Notes: generated from the sequence alone by a model not told the origin. Positions 50,877 to 60,117 are shown, numbered from the stretch's first letter. The stretch: DNA of 64,000 nt from Phycisphaerae bacterium (GCA_014859965.1 JACZKQ010000038.1:32601-96600); one strand, 5' to 3'. A program made the numbers and translations.

Positions 50877-50962
50877 GGAAAATCTTAAAACACGCGAAAA
50901 ACAGACGTGTTTCTGCGCCCCTCCTGCCCCGGAGGCTGTTCTCTACCCGTGCCAACACTCCC

Positions 50963-51628
50963 TTAATGGTTTTGCCGCTGTTTGGCCAGTTTTTCCGCAA
51001 ATGCGTCCGGCTGGACAAAGACCGCGATAAAATGGTCGCTGTCGGGCAGCATTTCGCACCGCAGCAGCATCCAGCCGGCCTCTTCCGCCTGCATCGCCAA
51101 CAATCCCGGCAGCCACGCGTGTTCGGCGCCCCGCCGGGAGGAAAGGGCCGTGTGCCGTTCGATCACAACGAGTCGCCCTGCCGGTTTCACGACGTCCTTG
51201 AGGTGCTTGAGATAATCGACGTGTCTGTCCAGATGATGATAGGTCTTGGAGAGAAACGCCACATCGCACGAATCGGCGCCCAGGCCCGTGCCGTCCAGGG
51301 GGCAAAGATATGGCTTGATCTGCGAGACGTCGGCCCATTTCTTCTGCAGGGCGGCCACCTTCTTCTGGTCGACCTCACCGGCATGAATAACGCCCTCCGG
51401 GCCCATCTTAGCCGCCATCAGGGAGGCCCACCAGCCATCGCCGGCGCCGATATCGACCACAACGCTGTCCGGCCTGAGACCGAGACGCTTGATGACTGTC
51501 TCGCCGGCCTCTCGCAGGCCATAGCCGGCGACGGAGGTACGCGGTTCTGCGGATGGCTGCCCCAGAGCCGGGAGGCAGAAAGTCAGCACTGCAATGGAAA
51601 CGAAAATGCGTGTGGACAGCGTGGACAT
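50963..51628 (-). CDS. Exported class I SAM-dependent methyltransferase-like protein (221 aa)
   Basis: SAM-binding motif I VVVDIGAGDGWWASLMA (about 50-66), followed by GVIHAGEVD (motif II) and CDVAFLSKTYHHLD (motif IV). The first 24 residues are a clear signal peptide (FVSIAVLTFCLPALGQ). SAM is cytoplasmic, so an exported methyltransferase is odd, although such proteins recur in Bacteria with planctomycete-like genomes. The ATG at 51628 follows AAAGGG. It has its own promoter (51705-51733) and a leader with the shared element. Confidence 0.8.
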   Translation of the reverse strand: MSTLSTRIFVSIAVLTFCLPALGQPSAEPRTSVAGYGLREAGETVIKRLGLRPDSVVVDIGAGDGWWASLMAAKMGPEGVIHAGEVDQKKVAALQKKWADVSQIKPYLCPLDGTGLGADSCDVAFLSKTYHHLDRHVDYLKHLKDVVKPAGRLVVIERHTALSSRRGAEHAWLPGLLAMQAEEAGWMLLRCEMLPDSDHFIAVFVQPDAFAEKLAKQRQNH

Positions 51629-51648
51629 GATACACCCTTTCAATGGAC

Positions 51649-51676
51649 CTTTCTCACATACGGTCAAACCGCACCC
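51649..51676 (-). repeat. Shared leader element, copy A
   Basis: 28 bases (GGGTGCGGTTTGACCGTA, then TGTGAGAAAG) in the leader of the methyltransferase, 20 bases before its ATG. See the copy at 50592. Confidence 0.5.
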
Positions 51677-51704
51677 GCACGCGGGGCGGATGCCCAACAG
51701 CTAA

Positions 51705-51733
51705 AGAATACAGCGATCTCGTCAAAAAATCAA
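51705..51733 (-). promoter_or_regulatory. Promoter of the exported methyltransferase
   Basis: Minus strand TTGATT (51733-51728), 17 bases, TATTCT (51710-51705). Start expected near 51698, giving a leader of about 70 nt. Confidence 0.5.
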
Positions 51734-51894
51734 ATGCGGGCGCGGCGGGCGGCTGGAGGCTTGAATCTCCCGCGGGACAGGGTAGAATCACTGATGTTGG
51801 AATCCGGGGCTTTGGCGGGCGTTCTGGTGTATATTACCCAGTGCTGGCAAGTTGTGTGCGTGTGTGTGAGGTCGATCGCAAAAAGGAGTGACGC

Positions 51895-52293
51895 ATGATC
51901 GGTATTGAACATGTGATGAAGACCAACGTGGTGACGGTTGAAAAGGGCACGCCCATTACCGAGGCGGTGCGCAAGCTTGTGGACCACGATTTCACCGGAG
52001 TGCCGGTGGTGGACGACAAAAACCGCGTCGTGGGGATTCTTTCTGAAAAGGATGTCCTGGCCCTGGCGCTTCGGCGGCTCGAGAATGGGGATTCGGGCGA
52101 CAGAGGTCTTCGCGTGGATGACTTCATGACGCGGGACGTGGTATGCATCGATATCACCGATTCGTTCGCATCGCTTTGCAGTTGCCTCATGAAGCATGAA
52201 TTTCGGCGCGTTCCCATCATCGCCAAAGGCAAACTGGTGGGCATCGTGAGCCGCCGGGACATTATCCTGCACATCCTGAACGCGGCCGGCTGA
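51895..52293 (+). CDS. CBS-domain protein (132 aa)
   Basis: Two CBS motifs form one Bateman module: residues 7-60 (VMKTNVVTVEKGTPITEAV, FTGVPVVDDKNRVVGILSEK) and about 78-130 (FMTRDVVCIDITDSFASLCS, FRRVPIIAKGKLVGIVSRRD). Such modules bind adenosyl ligands and regulate other proteins; no other domain is present. The ATG follows AAAGGAG. It stands alone on the plus strand, convergent with the DUF1080 fusion. Confidence 0.9.
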   Translation: MIGIEHVMKTNVVTVEKGTPITEAVRKLVDHDFTGVPVVDDKNRVVGILSEKDVLALALRRLENGDSGDRGLRVDDFMTRDVVCIDITDSFASLCSCLMKHEFRRVPIIAKGKLVGIVSRRDIILHILNAAG

Positions 52294-52623
52294 TAACGCA
52301 GGCAAATTCATCAGCAGGTTACTCTCGGACGAAACCTGCGGCGACTCCGAACGCCTGCTGCTGAACATTCACGAGCCGCATCGCCCAGAGCCCAACGGAG
52401 GGGGCGCGGCCGCGGGGTGAGGCGCCTGTATAGGTACAGAGAGGGAAATTAGTATTCTTTGGTTTCTTTGAGTTTCTGAGCCAAAAACGCATAGGCACTG
52501 CGTACGCTTTGGCGGCCCTTTGGCAAAAACCCAAAGGGTCCAAACAGTCCATACTTTCACACACACACGGCGTAAAAAGCCGATACGAGAGGTGGCATAA
52601 TTGTCCGAACCGACTGAAGCGAA

Positions 52624-52655
52624 GAAGCCCCGGCCTTTGGGAAGGCCGGGACTTC
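52624..52655. terminator. Hairpin between convergent genes
   Basis: AAGCCCCGGCCTT / AAGGCCGGGACTT with a TGGG loop, 12 bp plus one mismatch. Only a weak T-rich tail on either strand. It could act in both directions for the CBS gene and the DUF1080 fusion gene. The remainder of 52294-52623 has no gene; it contains a stretch rich in aaacc/ttt (52440-52580) and a small dyad ggccctttgg/ccaaaggg. Confidence 0.45.
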
Positions 52656-52687
52656 TGTAATTGCTTCTGTGTTCTTGCCGCTGCGGC

Positions 52688-55162
52688 TTATTTGTTGACG
52701 GCCATGGCGTCAAGATTGGGACCTGCGCCGATGGCTGCGACCTTGACAAAATTAGGACCTTTTTTCATGTCGACCTTGACATCAACTGTTTTCCAGTTGG
52801 TCCAGCCGCCCGTGCTTGCGAAGGCTATATCGCCTACTTTGCGATTGTTCACAAAAAGTTCGCAAGGCCGATTATTGGCGGCTGCATAACGGAAGGTGAG
52901 CGTGTAGGCGCCGTTATCATCGGCCAGCACGTTGTCCCATTCGATATAGGTGCCTGCCTCTCCAAAATCTGCAAAGCCGGTCCCCTGGAAGCCGGCCTGG
53001 TTCGTCGCCTTGCTGCACCCGGACATCCTCGCCGATTCAGCTTCGTAGACATCGCCCTTGAGTTCCGAGGCGACAGGGGCGGCTTTGGCCTGTTCGCGGT
53101 GCGGATAGCAGACTTCACCGCCAGCCCCGAGGTCCTTGATGCGAAGATTGCGGAACTGATACAGCAATCCTTTTTCGCCATGATGCTGAATGCCGATAGG
53201 ACCTGCCAGATCCATCTCATCATGGACGTCGGTGGTCAGGATGCCGTTGACATAAATCTGAATGTGAGAACCGATGCAGACGATTCGGTATTTGTTCCAC
53301 TCGCCCTGCTTGAAGCACTCTCCGGCGCGTGCGCGAAAGGCCGCGACGGATTCCTGGGCGGCCTGCGGCGAACTCGCCTTGTCGCGATTGGGGGAGATGA
53401 ACCACATGCGGCGTCCTTCGTCGTAGAGCCCACCGGACCATTTCCTGTCCGCGGTGTCGACCTCGGCCTGGTAGCCCCAGGCCTTGTTCTTCGCAGACTG
53501 ACAGCGGAAGAGAAAGCCCGAGTTGCCCTTGCCGACCGGCATTTTGATTTCGCCTTCGAAAACGAAGTTGGCGTACTGCTTCTTCGTCAGCAGGAACCAC
53601 TTGCCCTTTTCGGAACTGAGCGTCACCACCCCGTCGGCGAATTCAGCGTCGCCGAAGTCATAGGGGTTCTGCCAGTTGCTCAGGTCCTTGTCCTTGAAGA
53701 GGTCTTCCCATGCGACGCTGTCGGGGTTCTTGATCTGCGCCTTCTTGGACTTTACCGGCTGGAGGTTGTCGTAGGCCGTCCAGCCTTCGCGGACGGCAGG
53801 CCCGCGGAGCATTTTGTCGGCTTCGGGGTGGTTGGTGATCTTCATGGCGTCGGCGTCGTACTTCAGGGTGCCGCCGAAACGCTGGCCGATACAGCCGAGG
53901 CACAACAGTTCGGCCAATTGTGAAGCAACGTCGAATGACGAATTGGCCGGCTCGATATCCTGGCAAGCGTTGAGGAAGTTCTTGTAGTGGTTGGAGAGAT
54001 TCGAGCGCGGCTGAGGGAGCTTGCCGGTGCGCTGCAGCTCCATAGCCTTTTCGTCGAGGATAATATCGTAAGCCGCCCCGTGGCTGCCGCCTTTGATCGT
54101 GTAGTCCTGGGCGTAGATGAAGGAGCCGACATTGCCCATGCCGCCCGTGTAGCCTTGCGGCGCCGGCGGGGTGTTGCCTTGGCCGTCGAACCATCTCAGT
54201 TCCAGCGGAGGCATCGATTCGCGGGCCCTGAACCGGAACGTGATCACAGAGCCCTGAGGGTAGTACAAATCGCTGGGTCCGATCAGTTGGGTGCTGATTT
54301 CGTAGGGCTGACCGAGTTTGAGGTAGCGATGCATCGCGTCGAGCACATGAGCGCCCCAGTCGCCCATCGCGCCGCAGCCGAACTCGTACCAGCATCGCCA
54401 GTTGCCGCCGATCAGTTTGTCGCTGTAGGGGCGGAAAGGCCGGCGACACAGCCATTGATCCCAGTCATAACCCACGGGCGGGATCTCTTCCGGATATTCG
54501 GTAAAGGTCCAGCCGTGCCAGCGGCGGCTGCTGGTCATCCATGCGTCGATCTTCTTGACGTTCGTGATCAGGCCCTCTTCGACCCATTTGGCGAACTGAA
54601 ACGTCCCCGAGCCGGAGTGACCCTGATTGCCCATCTGGGTCACCACGCCGCACGCCTCGGCGGCCTTGGCGAGCAGGCGGCATTCGTAGACGTTCTGGGC
54701 CATGGGCTTTTCCACGTAGACGTGCTTGCCCAGCAGCATCGCGTGCATCACCATCGGAAAATGCGCGTGGTCGGGCGTGGCGATAATGACCGCGTCGATC
54801 TGGTCGTGCATCTCTTCGAGCATCTGGCGGTAGTCCCTGTAGCAGGGCACGCCGTCAAAGCCTCTCATGACCGAATCGTGCGAGGTGAATGCCACATCGG
54901 CGAAGGCTGTGAAATCGATCTGATCACGGCGATACTGCGCGAAGGTTTCCAGTATCTGGCCGCCGCGGTTAAAGACGCCGATCTGGGCGGCCCGAATCTT
55001 CTGTCCTTTAGGGATGATCCGCGGCTTGAAAAGCGGCTCCACCTCGCGTGCCGCGAAAAGCCCACCGGCGGTAAACATGAGCGCAGGAGGAGTGTAAAGA
55101 ATCGTTTTCAGAATGCTTCGACGCGACACAGTGTTTGCAACACGGGCTTTCTTGCTCACCAA
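52688..55162 (-). CDS. Gfo/Idh/MocA oxidoreductase fused to DUF1080 and a carbohydrate-binding-like end (824 aa)
   Basis: A twin-arginine type signal (SRRSILKTILYTPPALM) precedes a Rossmann fold (IGVFNRGGQI, about 62-71) and the Gfo/Idh motif EKPMAQN (about 150-156). A substrate part follows. At about 480-690 lies DUF1080 (3-keto-disaccharide hydrolase fold: WEDLFKDKDLSNWQNPYDFG start, GNSGFLFR, IQIYVNGI.T, GPIGIQHHG). The last 130 residues (VYEAESARMSGCSK to KVAAIGAGPNLDAMAVN) resemble a CBM6/35. Start GTG behind GGAGG. A periplasmic sugar oxidation/hydrolysis enzyme is plausible. Confidence 0.88.
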   Translation of the reverse strand: MVSKKARVANTVSRRSILKTILYTPPALMFTAGGLFAAREVEPLFKPRIIPKGQKIRAAQIGVFNRGGQILETFAQYRRDQIDFTAFADVAFTSHDSVMRGFDGVPCYRDYRQMLEEMHDQIDAVIIATPDHAHFPMVMHAMLLGKHVYVEKPMAQNVYECRLLAKAAEACGVVTQMGNQGHSGSGTFQFAKWVEEGLITNVKKIDAWMTSSRRWHGWTFTEYPEEIPPVGYDWDQWLCRRPFRPYSDKLIGGNWRCWYEFGCGAMGDWGAHVLDAMHRYLKLGQPYEISTQLIGPSDLYYPQGSVITFRFRARESMPPLELRWFDGQGNTPPAPQGYTGGMGNVGSFIYAQDYTIKGGSHGAAYDIILDEKAMELQRTGKLPQPRSNLSNHYKNFLNACQDIEPANSSFDVASQLAELLCLGCIGQRFGGTLKYDADAMKITNHPEADKMLRGPAVREGWTAYDNLQPVKSKKAQIKNPDSVAWEDLFKDKDLSNWQNPYDFGDAEFADGVVTLSSEKGKWFLLTKKQYANFVFEGEIKMPVGKGNSGFLFRCQSAKNKAWGYQAEVDTADRKWSGGLYDEGRRMWFISPNRDKASSPQAAQESVAAFRARAGECFKQGEWNKYRIVCIGSHIQIYVNGILTTDVHDEMDLAGPIGIQHHGEKGLLYQFRNLRIKDLGAGGEVCYPHREQAKAAPVASELKGDVYEAESARMSGCSKATNQAGFQGTGFADFGEAGTYIEWDNVLADDNGAYTLTFRYAAANNRPCELFVNNRKVGDIAFASTGGWTNWKTVDVKVDMKKGPNFVKVAAIGAGPNLDAMAVNK

Positions 55163-55227
55163 AACCTCCAGGGTTCTCTAAATACGTGGACAGCCCCGCC
55201 GGGCACGGCGCCCAGCCGAATATGCAC

Positions 55228-55256
55228 AGCATACCACATCCGCACTAAAGAATCAA
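55228..55256 (-). promoter_or_regulatory. Promoter of the Gfo/Idh/MocA-DUF1080 gene
   Basis: Minus strand TTGATT (55256-55251), 17 bases, TATGCT (55233-55228), about 65 bases upstream of the GTG start. Confidence 0.5.
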
Positions 55257-55302
55257 GCAACAATGAGGCCTCAACCAGGCGGGGTGCAGGCAAGGGCTGT
55301 TG

Positions 55303-56415
55303 TCATTGGGCGATTATGGTGGAGATTCTGAATACGGGCAGGAGGAGTGCTATGGCGATCGTTCCTATGATCCCGCCCATGATCATGACCATGAGGGGTT
55401 CGATGAGGCTGGTAGCGGTCCGAATGGAGTTTGCAAGTTTTTTTTCGTAAAAAGTCGAAACCTTGTCGGCGACCTGTCCGATCTGGCCGCTCTTCTCGCC
55501 GGCGCGGAGCATCTGGATGATGCCGGGGGCGACGAGGTCGGAATGAGGCGCCAGTAGAATGGAATCGGAGAGTTGATAGCCGTCGCGGATTTTGTTGTCG
55601 GCGGCGGCCCAGAGGCTCTGGAAGTAGTAGTTGTCACACGAGGTTTTCATGACGTCGAGGGCGTCGAGGAGGCTGACGCCGGTGTTGACCATAGTGGCCA
55701 TGATGCGCATCGCGCGCGTGAGGACGGCGTCGATGAACATGGTCCCGAAGATGGGCGTGCGGACGATCATCCAGTCGAGGACCTTTCTGCCGCCGACGGT
55801 CTGTTTCCAGAAGTAGAAGGCAAAGCCCAGGGTGATAGCGGTGGTGACGACGACGGTCATGAATTGCATGTTGCCGAGCAGTGAGCTGAAGCCGACGAGA
55901 ACCTGCGTGAGTCCGGGCAGAGCGGCGCCGCGCGACTCGTAGATTTTGGTGAACCGGGGCAGAACGAAGAACATCAGCGAGCCCGTTGCGGCGACGGCCA
56001 TCATGAGCATGACAAAGGGGTAGATCATGGCGCCTTTGACCTGCTTGCAGGTATCGGCGTCGGCGTTGAGGTAGCCGCTGAGGATCTGGAGCATGTGGGC
56101 CATGTTGCCGGACGCTTCGGAGGCCTTGACCATGCTGACGAACATCGAATTGAAGATGCGGGGGTATCGGGCCAGCGCGGCGGAAAAACTGTCGCCGCCC
56201 TTGATGCGGTCGGCGATGTCCTGGACGATGAGTCGGGTGATGCCCGTCCGCGTCTGCTGGGCGATGGCTTCGAGGGCATCTGAAAGGACGACGCCGGCTT
56301 CGAGCATAACCGAAAGCTGGGTGGTGAACAGGATGAGTTCGGCGGACTTGATCCGCAGATTGGAAACGGGCTGCTCGGTTGCTTTGCGATCAGGGATTTG
56401 CACAAGGGTCTGCAT
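55303..56415 (-). CDS. gspF: Type II secretion / type IV pilus inner-membrane protein GspF/PilC (370 aa)
   Basis: Two GspF repeats: LILFTTQLSVMLEAGVVLSD (about 27-46) with QDIADRIKGGDSFSAAL, and the second at RIMATMVNTGVSLLDALDVM (about 240-260) with IRDGYQLSDSI. Three membrane helices, including one near 135-150 and a C-terminal one (PLMVMIMGGIIGTIAIALLL). It is the platform of the secretion machine and partner of GspE. The gene is 12 bases after GspE and is the last of the operon. Confidence 0.92.
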   Translation of the reverse strand: MQTLVQIPDRKATEQPVSNLRIKSAELILFTTQLSVMLEAGVVLSDALEAIAQQTRTGITRLIVQDIADRIKGGDSFSAALARYPRIFNSMFVSMVKASEASGNMAHMLQILSGYLNADADTCKQVKGAMIYPFVMLMMAVAATGSLMFFVLPRFTKIYESRGAALPGLTQVLVGFSSLLGNMQFMTVVVTTAITLGFAFYFWKQTVGGRKVLDWMIVRTPIFGTMFIDAVLTRAMRIMATMVNTGVSLLDALDVMKTSCDNYYFQSLWAAADNKIRDGYQLSDSILLAPHSDLVAPGIIQMLRAGEKSGQIGQVADKVSTFYEKKLANSIRTATSLIEPLMVMIMGGIIGTIAIALLLPVFRISTIIAQ

Positions 56416-56427
56416 GGCCGGTCTCCG

Positions 56428-58146
56428 TTAACCTGTCAGGTTACTGACTCTAAGGACTTCGTCGATGGTGGTGATTCCGGCCTTGACTTTTTCGAAACCG
56501 TCGACGTGGAGAGGGACCATGCCGCCCTGCCGCGCGGCGGTTCGGACGTTTTTGAGTGTGGCGTCCTGCGCGATCATGTCGAGGATTTCCTCATTAGGAA
56601 CGAACAATTCGTGAATGGCGATGCGTCCGAGGAAGCCGGTGTTTCGACACTTTCTGCAGCCGATGCCGCGGTAATATTTGTCCACGCCCGGGGCCCAGGC
56701 GTCGACGATCTTGCGTATGGCGTGGGGCGCATCGTACTCCTCCTTGCAGTTTGGACAGACCTTGCGGACGAGCCGCTGGGCGAGCACGGCGATGAGCGAG
56801 GCGCTGACGAGATACGGGGGTACGCCGAGATCGATGAGTCGTGTGACGGCGCCGGGGGCGTCATTGGTATGCAGAGTCGAAAGCACAAGATGGCCGGTGA
56901 GGGCGGCCTGGACGGCGATATTGGCCGTGTCGCGGTCGCGTATTTCGCCGACCATGATGATGTCCGGGTCCTGGCGCAGCAGGCTTCGGAGGGCGGTCGC
57001 GAAGGTGAACCCGGCGGCTTCATGGACCTGAAACTGATTGATCGCGGGAATGTTGCACTCGACGGGGTCCTCGACGGTGCAGATGTTGACCTCCTCGCCG
57101 TTGAGTTCGGCGAGTCCGGCGTACAACGTGGTGTTCTTGCCCGAGCCGGTGGGACCGGTCACGAGCACGATACCGTTGGGCGCCGTGATCTTCTCGCGGA
57201 ACAGTTCGAGGTTGCTATAGCTGAAGCCGAGCGATTCGAGGCTGTTGAGAATCTTCTTGACGTCGATGACCCGGACCACGACTTTTTCGCCGAAGTTGCC
57301 CGGCATGACCGAGACGCGAAGATCGATCGGCCGGCCCTCCATGAGGACGTGAATACTGCCGTCCTGGGGGAGGCGGCGCTGGGCGATGTCGAGTTCGGCC
57401 ATGATTTTGATACGCGACACAATCGCCGAATGCATCTGGTGCGGCGGGCGCATTTTTTCATAGAGACGGCCGTCGACGCGGTAGCGGACACGGAGCCGCT
57501 TGTCGTCGGGTTCGACGTGGATGTCGCTGGCGTTTTCGCGGACGGCATTGTAGAGCAGGCTGTTGACGAGGCGAACCACGGGCGACTGGCCGGCGACCTG
57601 TTCGAGTTCGCTGATGTCTTCGGTGATGCTTTCGATCAGGGCGAAGTCTTCCAGCGCGGCGTCGTCGATGATATCGTCGATGACAAAGACATTGGCGGCG
57701 GGCATGTAGGTCTGCAGGGTGGCCTGGATGTCTTTGACGGTGGCGCAGACGACCTGCACCCTGCAATTGCTGATCCGCTCGATTTCGTCCATGAGAAAAA
57801 CGTTGGACGGCTCGCTGACTGCGATGGTGAGCGCATCGTATATCTTGAACAGGGGCAGGACGGCGTGCTCTTCGAGAAACTCACGCGGAAGGATTTCGAC
57901 GACCGCGGGGTCGCAAATTTTAGGGGTGATCTGGGCGTAGGGTACTCCGTAGGCGTGGGCCAGAGCGGAGGCGATCTGGTTTTCGGTACAGTGGCCCATG
58001 TCGACGAGCAGTTCGCCGAGAAGCTTGTGATGGCCCTGTTCCTGCTGGCGGTGGAGGGCCTGCTGAACCTGCTCTTCGGTGACGACGCCTCGGTCGAGCA
58101 GGACCCGGCCTAACTGCAGTTTTTGTTCTGTTCCGATTTCGCCCAT
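56428..58146 (-). CDS. gspE: Secretion/pilus assembly ATPase GspE/PilB with unusual P-loop (572 aa)
   Basis: N-terminal MshEN-type domain (about 1-150), then the AAA part: Walker A GPTGSGKNTTLYAG (about 335-348) has Asn after the Lys where Thr or Ser is normal. Walker B-like LLRQDPDIIMVGEIRDRDTA and the His-box STLHTNDAPGA are intact. A tetracysteine Zn site is present (CPNC and CRKC). The unusual Asn does not by itself rule out activity, as the next residues are Thr-Thr. Ribosome site not examined beyond the ATG. Confidence 0.92.
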   Translation of the reverse strand: MGEIGTEQKLQLGRVLLDRGVVTEEQVQQALHRQQEQGHHKLLGELLVDMGHCTENQIASALAHAYGVPYAQITPKICDPAVVEILPREFLEEHAVLPLFKIYDALTIAVSEPSNVFLMDEIERISNCRVQVVCATVKDIQATLQTYMPAANVFVIDDIIDDAALEDFALIESITEDISELEQVAGQSPVVRLVNSLLYNAVRENASDIHVEPDDKRLRVRYRVDGRLYEKMRPPHQMHSAIVSRIKIMAELDIAQRRLPQDGSIHVLMEGRPIDLRVSVMPGNFGEKVVVRVIDVKKILNSLESLGFSYSNLELFREKITAPNGIVLVTGPTGSGKNTTLYAGLAELNGEEVNICTVEDPVECNIPAINQFQVHEAAGFTFATALRSLLRQDPDIIMVGEIRDRDTANIAVQAALTGHLVLSTLHTNDAPGAVTRLIDLGVPPYLVSASLIAVLAQRLVRKVCPNCKEEYDAPHAIRKIVDAWAPGVDKYYRGIGCRKCRNTGFLGRIAIHELFVPNEEILDMIAQDATLKNVRTAARQGGMVPLHVDGFEKVKAGITTIDEVLRVSNLTG

Positions 58147-58166
58147 ATTTCAGGTATTACCGAATC

Positions 58167-58502
58167 CTATGCGAAGCTCTTGACGGCCGGCGCCAGTTCA
58201 TCATACACGTCGAACTGGGTGAAAAGCCGGGTGATCTCAAGTATCTTCTTACAGTTTTCCTCGAGGCCGGCGAGTTTGAGCTGGCGACTGTTTTCGTGAC
58301 AATAATCGCGCAGCCAGAGCAATTGTTCGAGGCACTGGCTGTCGATAAACGCGACGTTTGACATATCGAGTACGATGCCGAAAGCGCCGCCGGCGACGAG
58401 GCTGGTCATGGCGTCGACGAACGGTTTGACGAATTCGCCGGTGAATTCGCCCTGAAGTTCGACGACGGTGACATCGTTGTAGTTCTGTGTTTGAATCTTC
58501 AT
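58167..58502 (-). CDS. STAS-domain anti-sigma-factor antagonist (111 aa)
   Basis: Single STAS domain: VVELQGEFTGEFVKPFVDAM start and the switch LDMSNVAFIDSQCLEQLL, with Ser55 as the likely phosphorylation site after D54. SpoIIAA-like proteins pair with anti-sigma kinases; none is next to it, although a histidine kinase and HD-GYP are in the same operon. The ATG overlaps the HD-GYP stop by four bases (ATGA). Confidence 0.9.
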   Translation of the reverse strand: MKIQTQNYNDVTVVELQGEFTGEFVKPFVDAMTSLVAGGAFGIVLDMSNVAFIDSQCLEQLLWLRDYCHENSRQLKLAGLEENCKKILEITRLFTQFDVYDELAPAVKSFA

Positions 58503-60091
58503 CGGATGAGAGTTCCCACGGCGATGGTTCCGTATTCGGAGAAATTGCTGTAATCCCAGCTTTCGATGAAGCCGTCCTGAATGATACTCCAGAGTTTTCG
58601 GATATCGCTGTCAATGAAAACGCCGGCGACCTCCGGGTCGAACTGGGTGCCGATGCCTTTTTTGATTTCGGCGATCGCCCTTTTAATGCTGAGGGCCTCG
58701 CGGTAGACACGCTTGGACGTCATGGCGTCGAAGGCGTCGGCGAGACTGATGATCTTGCCAATCAGGGGGATCTGGTCGCCGGTGAGGCCCTTGGGATAGC
58801 CTTTCCCGTCGACGCGCTCATGATGGCAGAGCACGCCCGGAACGATCTCCCGCATCTGCTTGATTTCAGAGAGAATGGAGGCGCCGATCTGGGGATGGGC
58901 CTTGATGCGGGCGAGTTCGTCATCGGTGAGCTTGCCCTTTTTTTGGAGGACGGCCTCGTTGACTCCGATTTTGCCGACATCGTGGAGGAGGCCCGCCAGA
59001 TAAATCCTGTGGATCTCTTCTTCTTCGAGGGGCATGTTTTCGGCGAGCCGTTCGGCGATCCAGCGGGAGATGAAGGCGACGCGTTCGGAATGGCCGCGTG
59101 TGTACTGGTCTTTGGCGTCGATACTGTTGGTGAGCGCCTTGAGGGCGCCGACGAAGAGTTCCTTCAGGTCGCCGAAAAGGCGTCCGTTCTCCATGAACAC
59201 GGCGCACTGATGTGCGACGGTATTGAAGAGTTTGACGTCCGTGGAGTCGAAGTCGGGCTTGTCGAGAATATTGGTGGCGACCATCAGTCCGATCGTTGAG
59301 TCGGCGCCGTTCAGCGGCACGGCGAGGATGTTCTTAATGCGTTCGGGCCACTCGTATTTAAAGGACGTGTCGACGTTGCTGTCGAGGAGGGCCTCTTTTC
59401 CGCTGTTGAGTTCCCGGGCAAGATGGACCTGGAGGATATCGGCCATGACGGCGTCGATGGTGACCAGTCCGGAGCCTGCGGTGAGGGTGAGACGTTTTTC
59501 ACCGTCGATCTTCTTTTCGAGAAAGATGGCGATGCCCTCGACGCTGACGAGCTGGGTGAGTTGATCGCAGGCCATCTGGAGATACGTAGCGTCGGTCTGC
59601 GTGACTTTCATATGTGAACTGAGGTTGTAGAGGAGCATCAGCTCTTCATAGGTTTCCGACAGTTCGGTGCAGACCTTTTCGAGCTGTCCGGCGGCCTTTG
59701 CGGTGTTCTGGAAATCGCCGCCGAAAAGGCTGAGCAGTTCGGCAAGGTAACGCGTCTCACCATCGGCGGCAAGGTCGGTTTGTGCGTCCGTGCCGGCATG
59801 GACGACGGCGACGGCGACGGTATGGCGGCCGTCCCTCAGGCAAAGTGTGAAGATTTCACTGGCGTCATTGAAACGCCGGACGCCCGGACGGTTGTCCTGC
59901 AGGACCTGTTCCACGCACTGGGCAATTTGCCCGGGATCGCTCTGGAAGCAGCCGGCAGGCGCCTCGAGGAGGCACTCCCGGCCTGCATCAAAGGCGAAGA
60001 AATTGGCGTCAAACCGGTTCACGGTCTTGGCGAAATTCCGCAGGCTGTCCAATTGCAGTGCGGATAAGCGTGTTGTGATCGTCTGTGTCAT
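58499..60091 (-). CDS. GAF and HD-GYP domain protein, likely c-di-GMP phosphodiesterase (530 aa)
   Basis: A helical N-terminal part, a GAF-like domain (about 155-310) and the HD-GYP domain (about 330-515): HSERVAFISRWI, LLHDVGKIGVNE (the HD pair), HPQIGASI, and the GYP segment HHERVDGKGYPKGL. All expected metal ligands appear present. It would hydrolyse cyclic di-GMP. Overlap with the STAS gene suggests joint regulation of secretion. Confidence 0.9.
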   Translation of the reverse strand: MTQTITTRLSALQLDSLRNFAKTVNRFDANFFAFDAGRECLLEAPAGCFQSDPGQIAQCVEQVLQDNRPGVRRFNDASEIFTLCLRDGRHTVAVAVVHAGTDAQTDLAADGETRYLAELLSLFGGDFQNTAKAAGQLEKVCTELSETYEELMLLYNLSSHMKVTQTDATYLQMACDQLTQLVSVEGIAIFLEKKIDGEKRLTLTAGSGLVTIDAVMADILQVHLARELNSGKEALLDSNVDTSFKYEWPERIKNILAVPLNGADSTIGLMVATNILDKPDFDSTDVKLFNTVAHQCAVFMENGRLFGDLKELFVGALKALTNSIDAKDQYTRGHSERVAFISRWIAERLAENMPLEEEEIHRIYLAGLLHDVGKIGVNEAVLQKKGKLTDDELARIKAHPQIGASILSEIKQMREIVPGVLCHHERVDGKGYPKGLTGDQIPLIGKIISLADAFDAMTSKRVYREALSIKRAIAEIKKGIGTQFDPEVAGVFIDSDIRKLWSIIQDGFIESWDYSNFSEYGTIAVGTLIR

Positions 60092-60117
60092 TTCAATCCG
60101 TTATCCTAATACCGGTT

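Noticed and set aside
56398..58113. 571-codon plus-strand frame opposite GspE
   Set aside because: Antisense shadow of a high-GC gene; no domain, while the other strand has complete GspE motifs.
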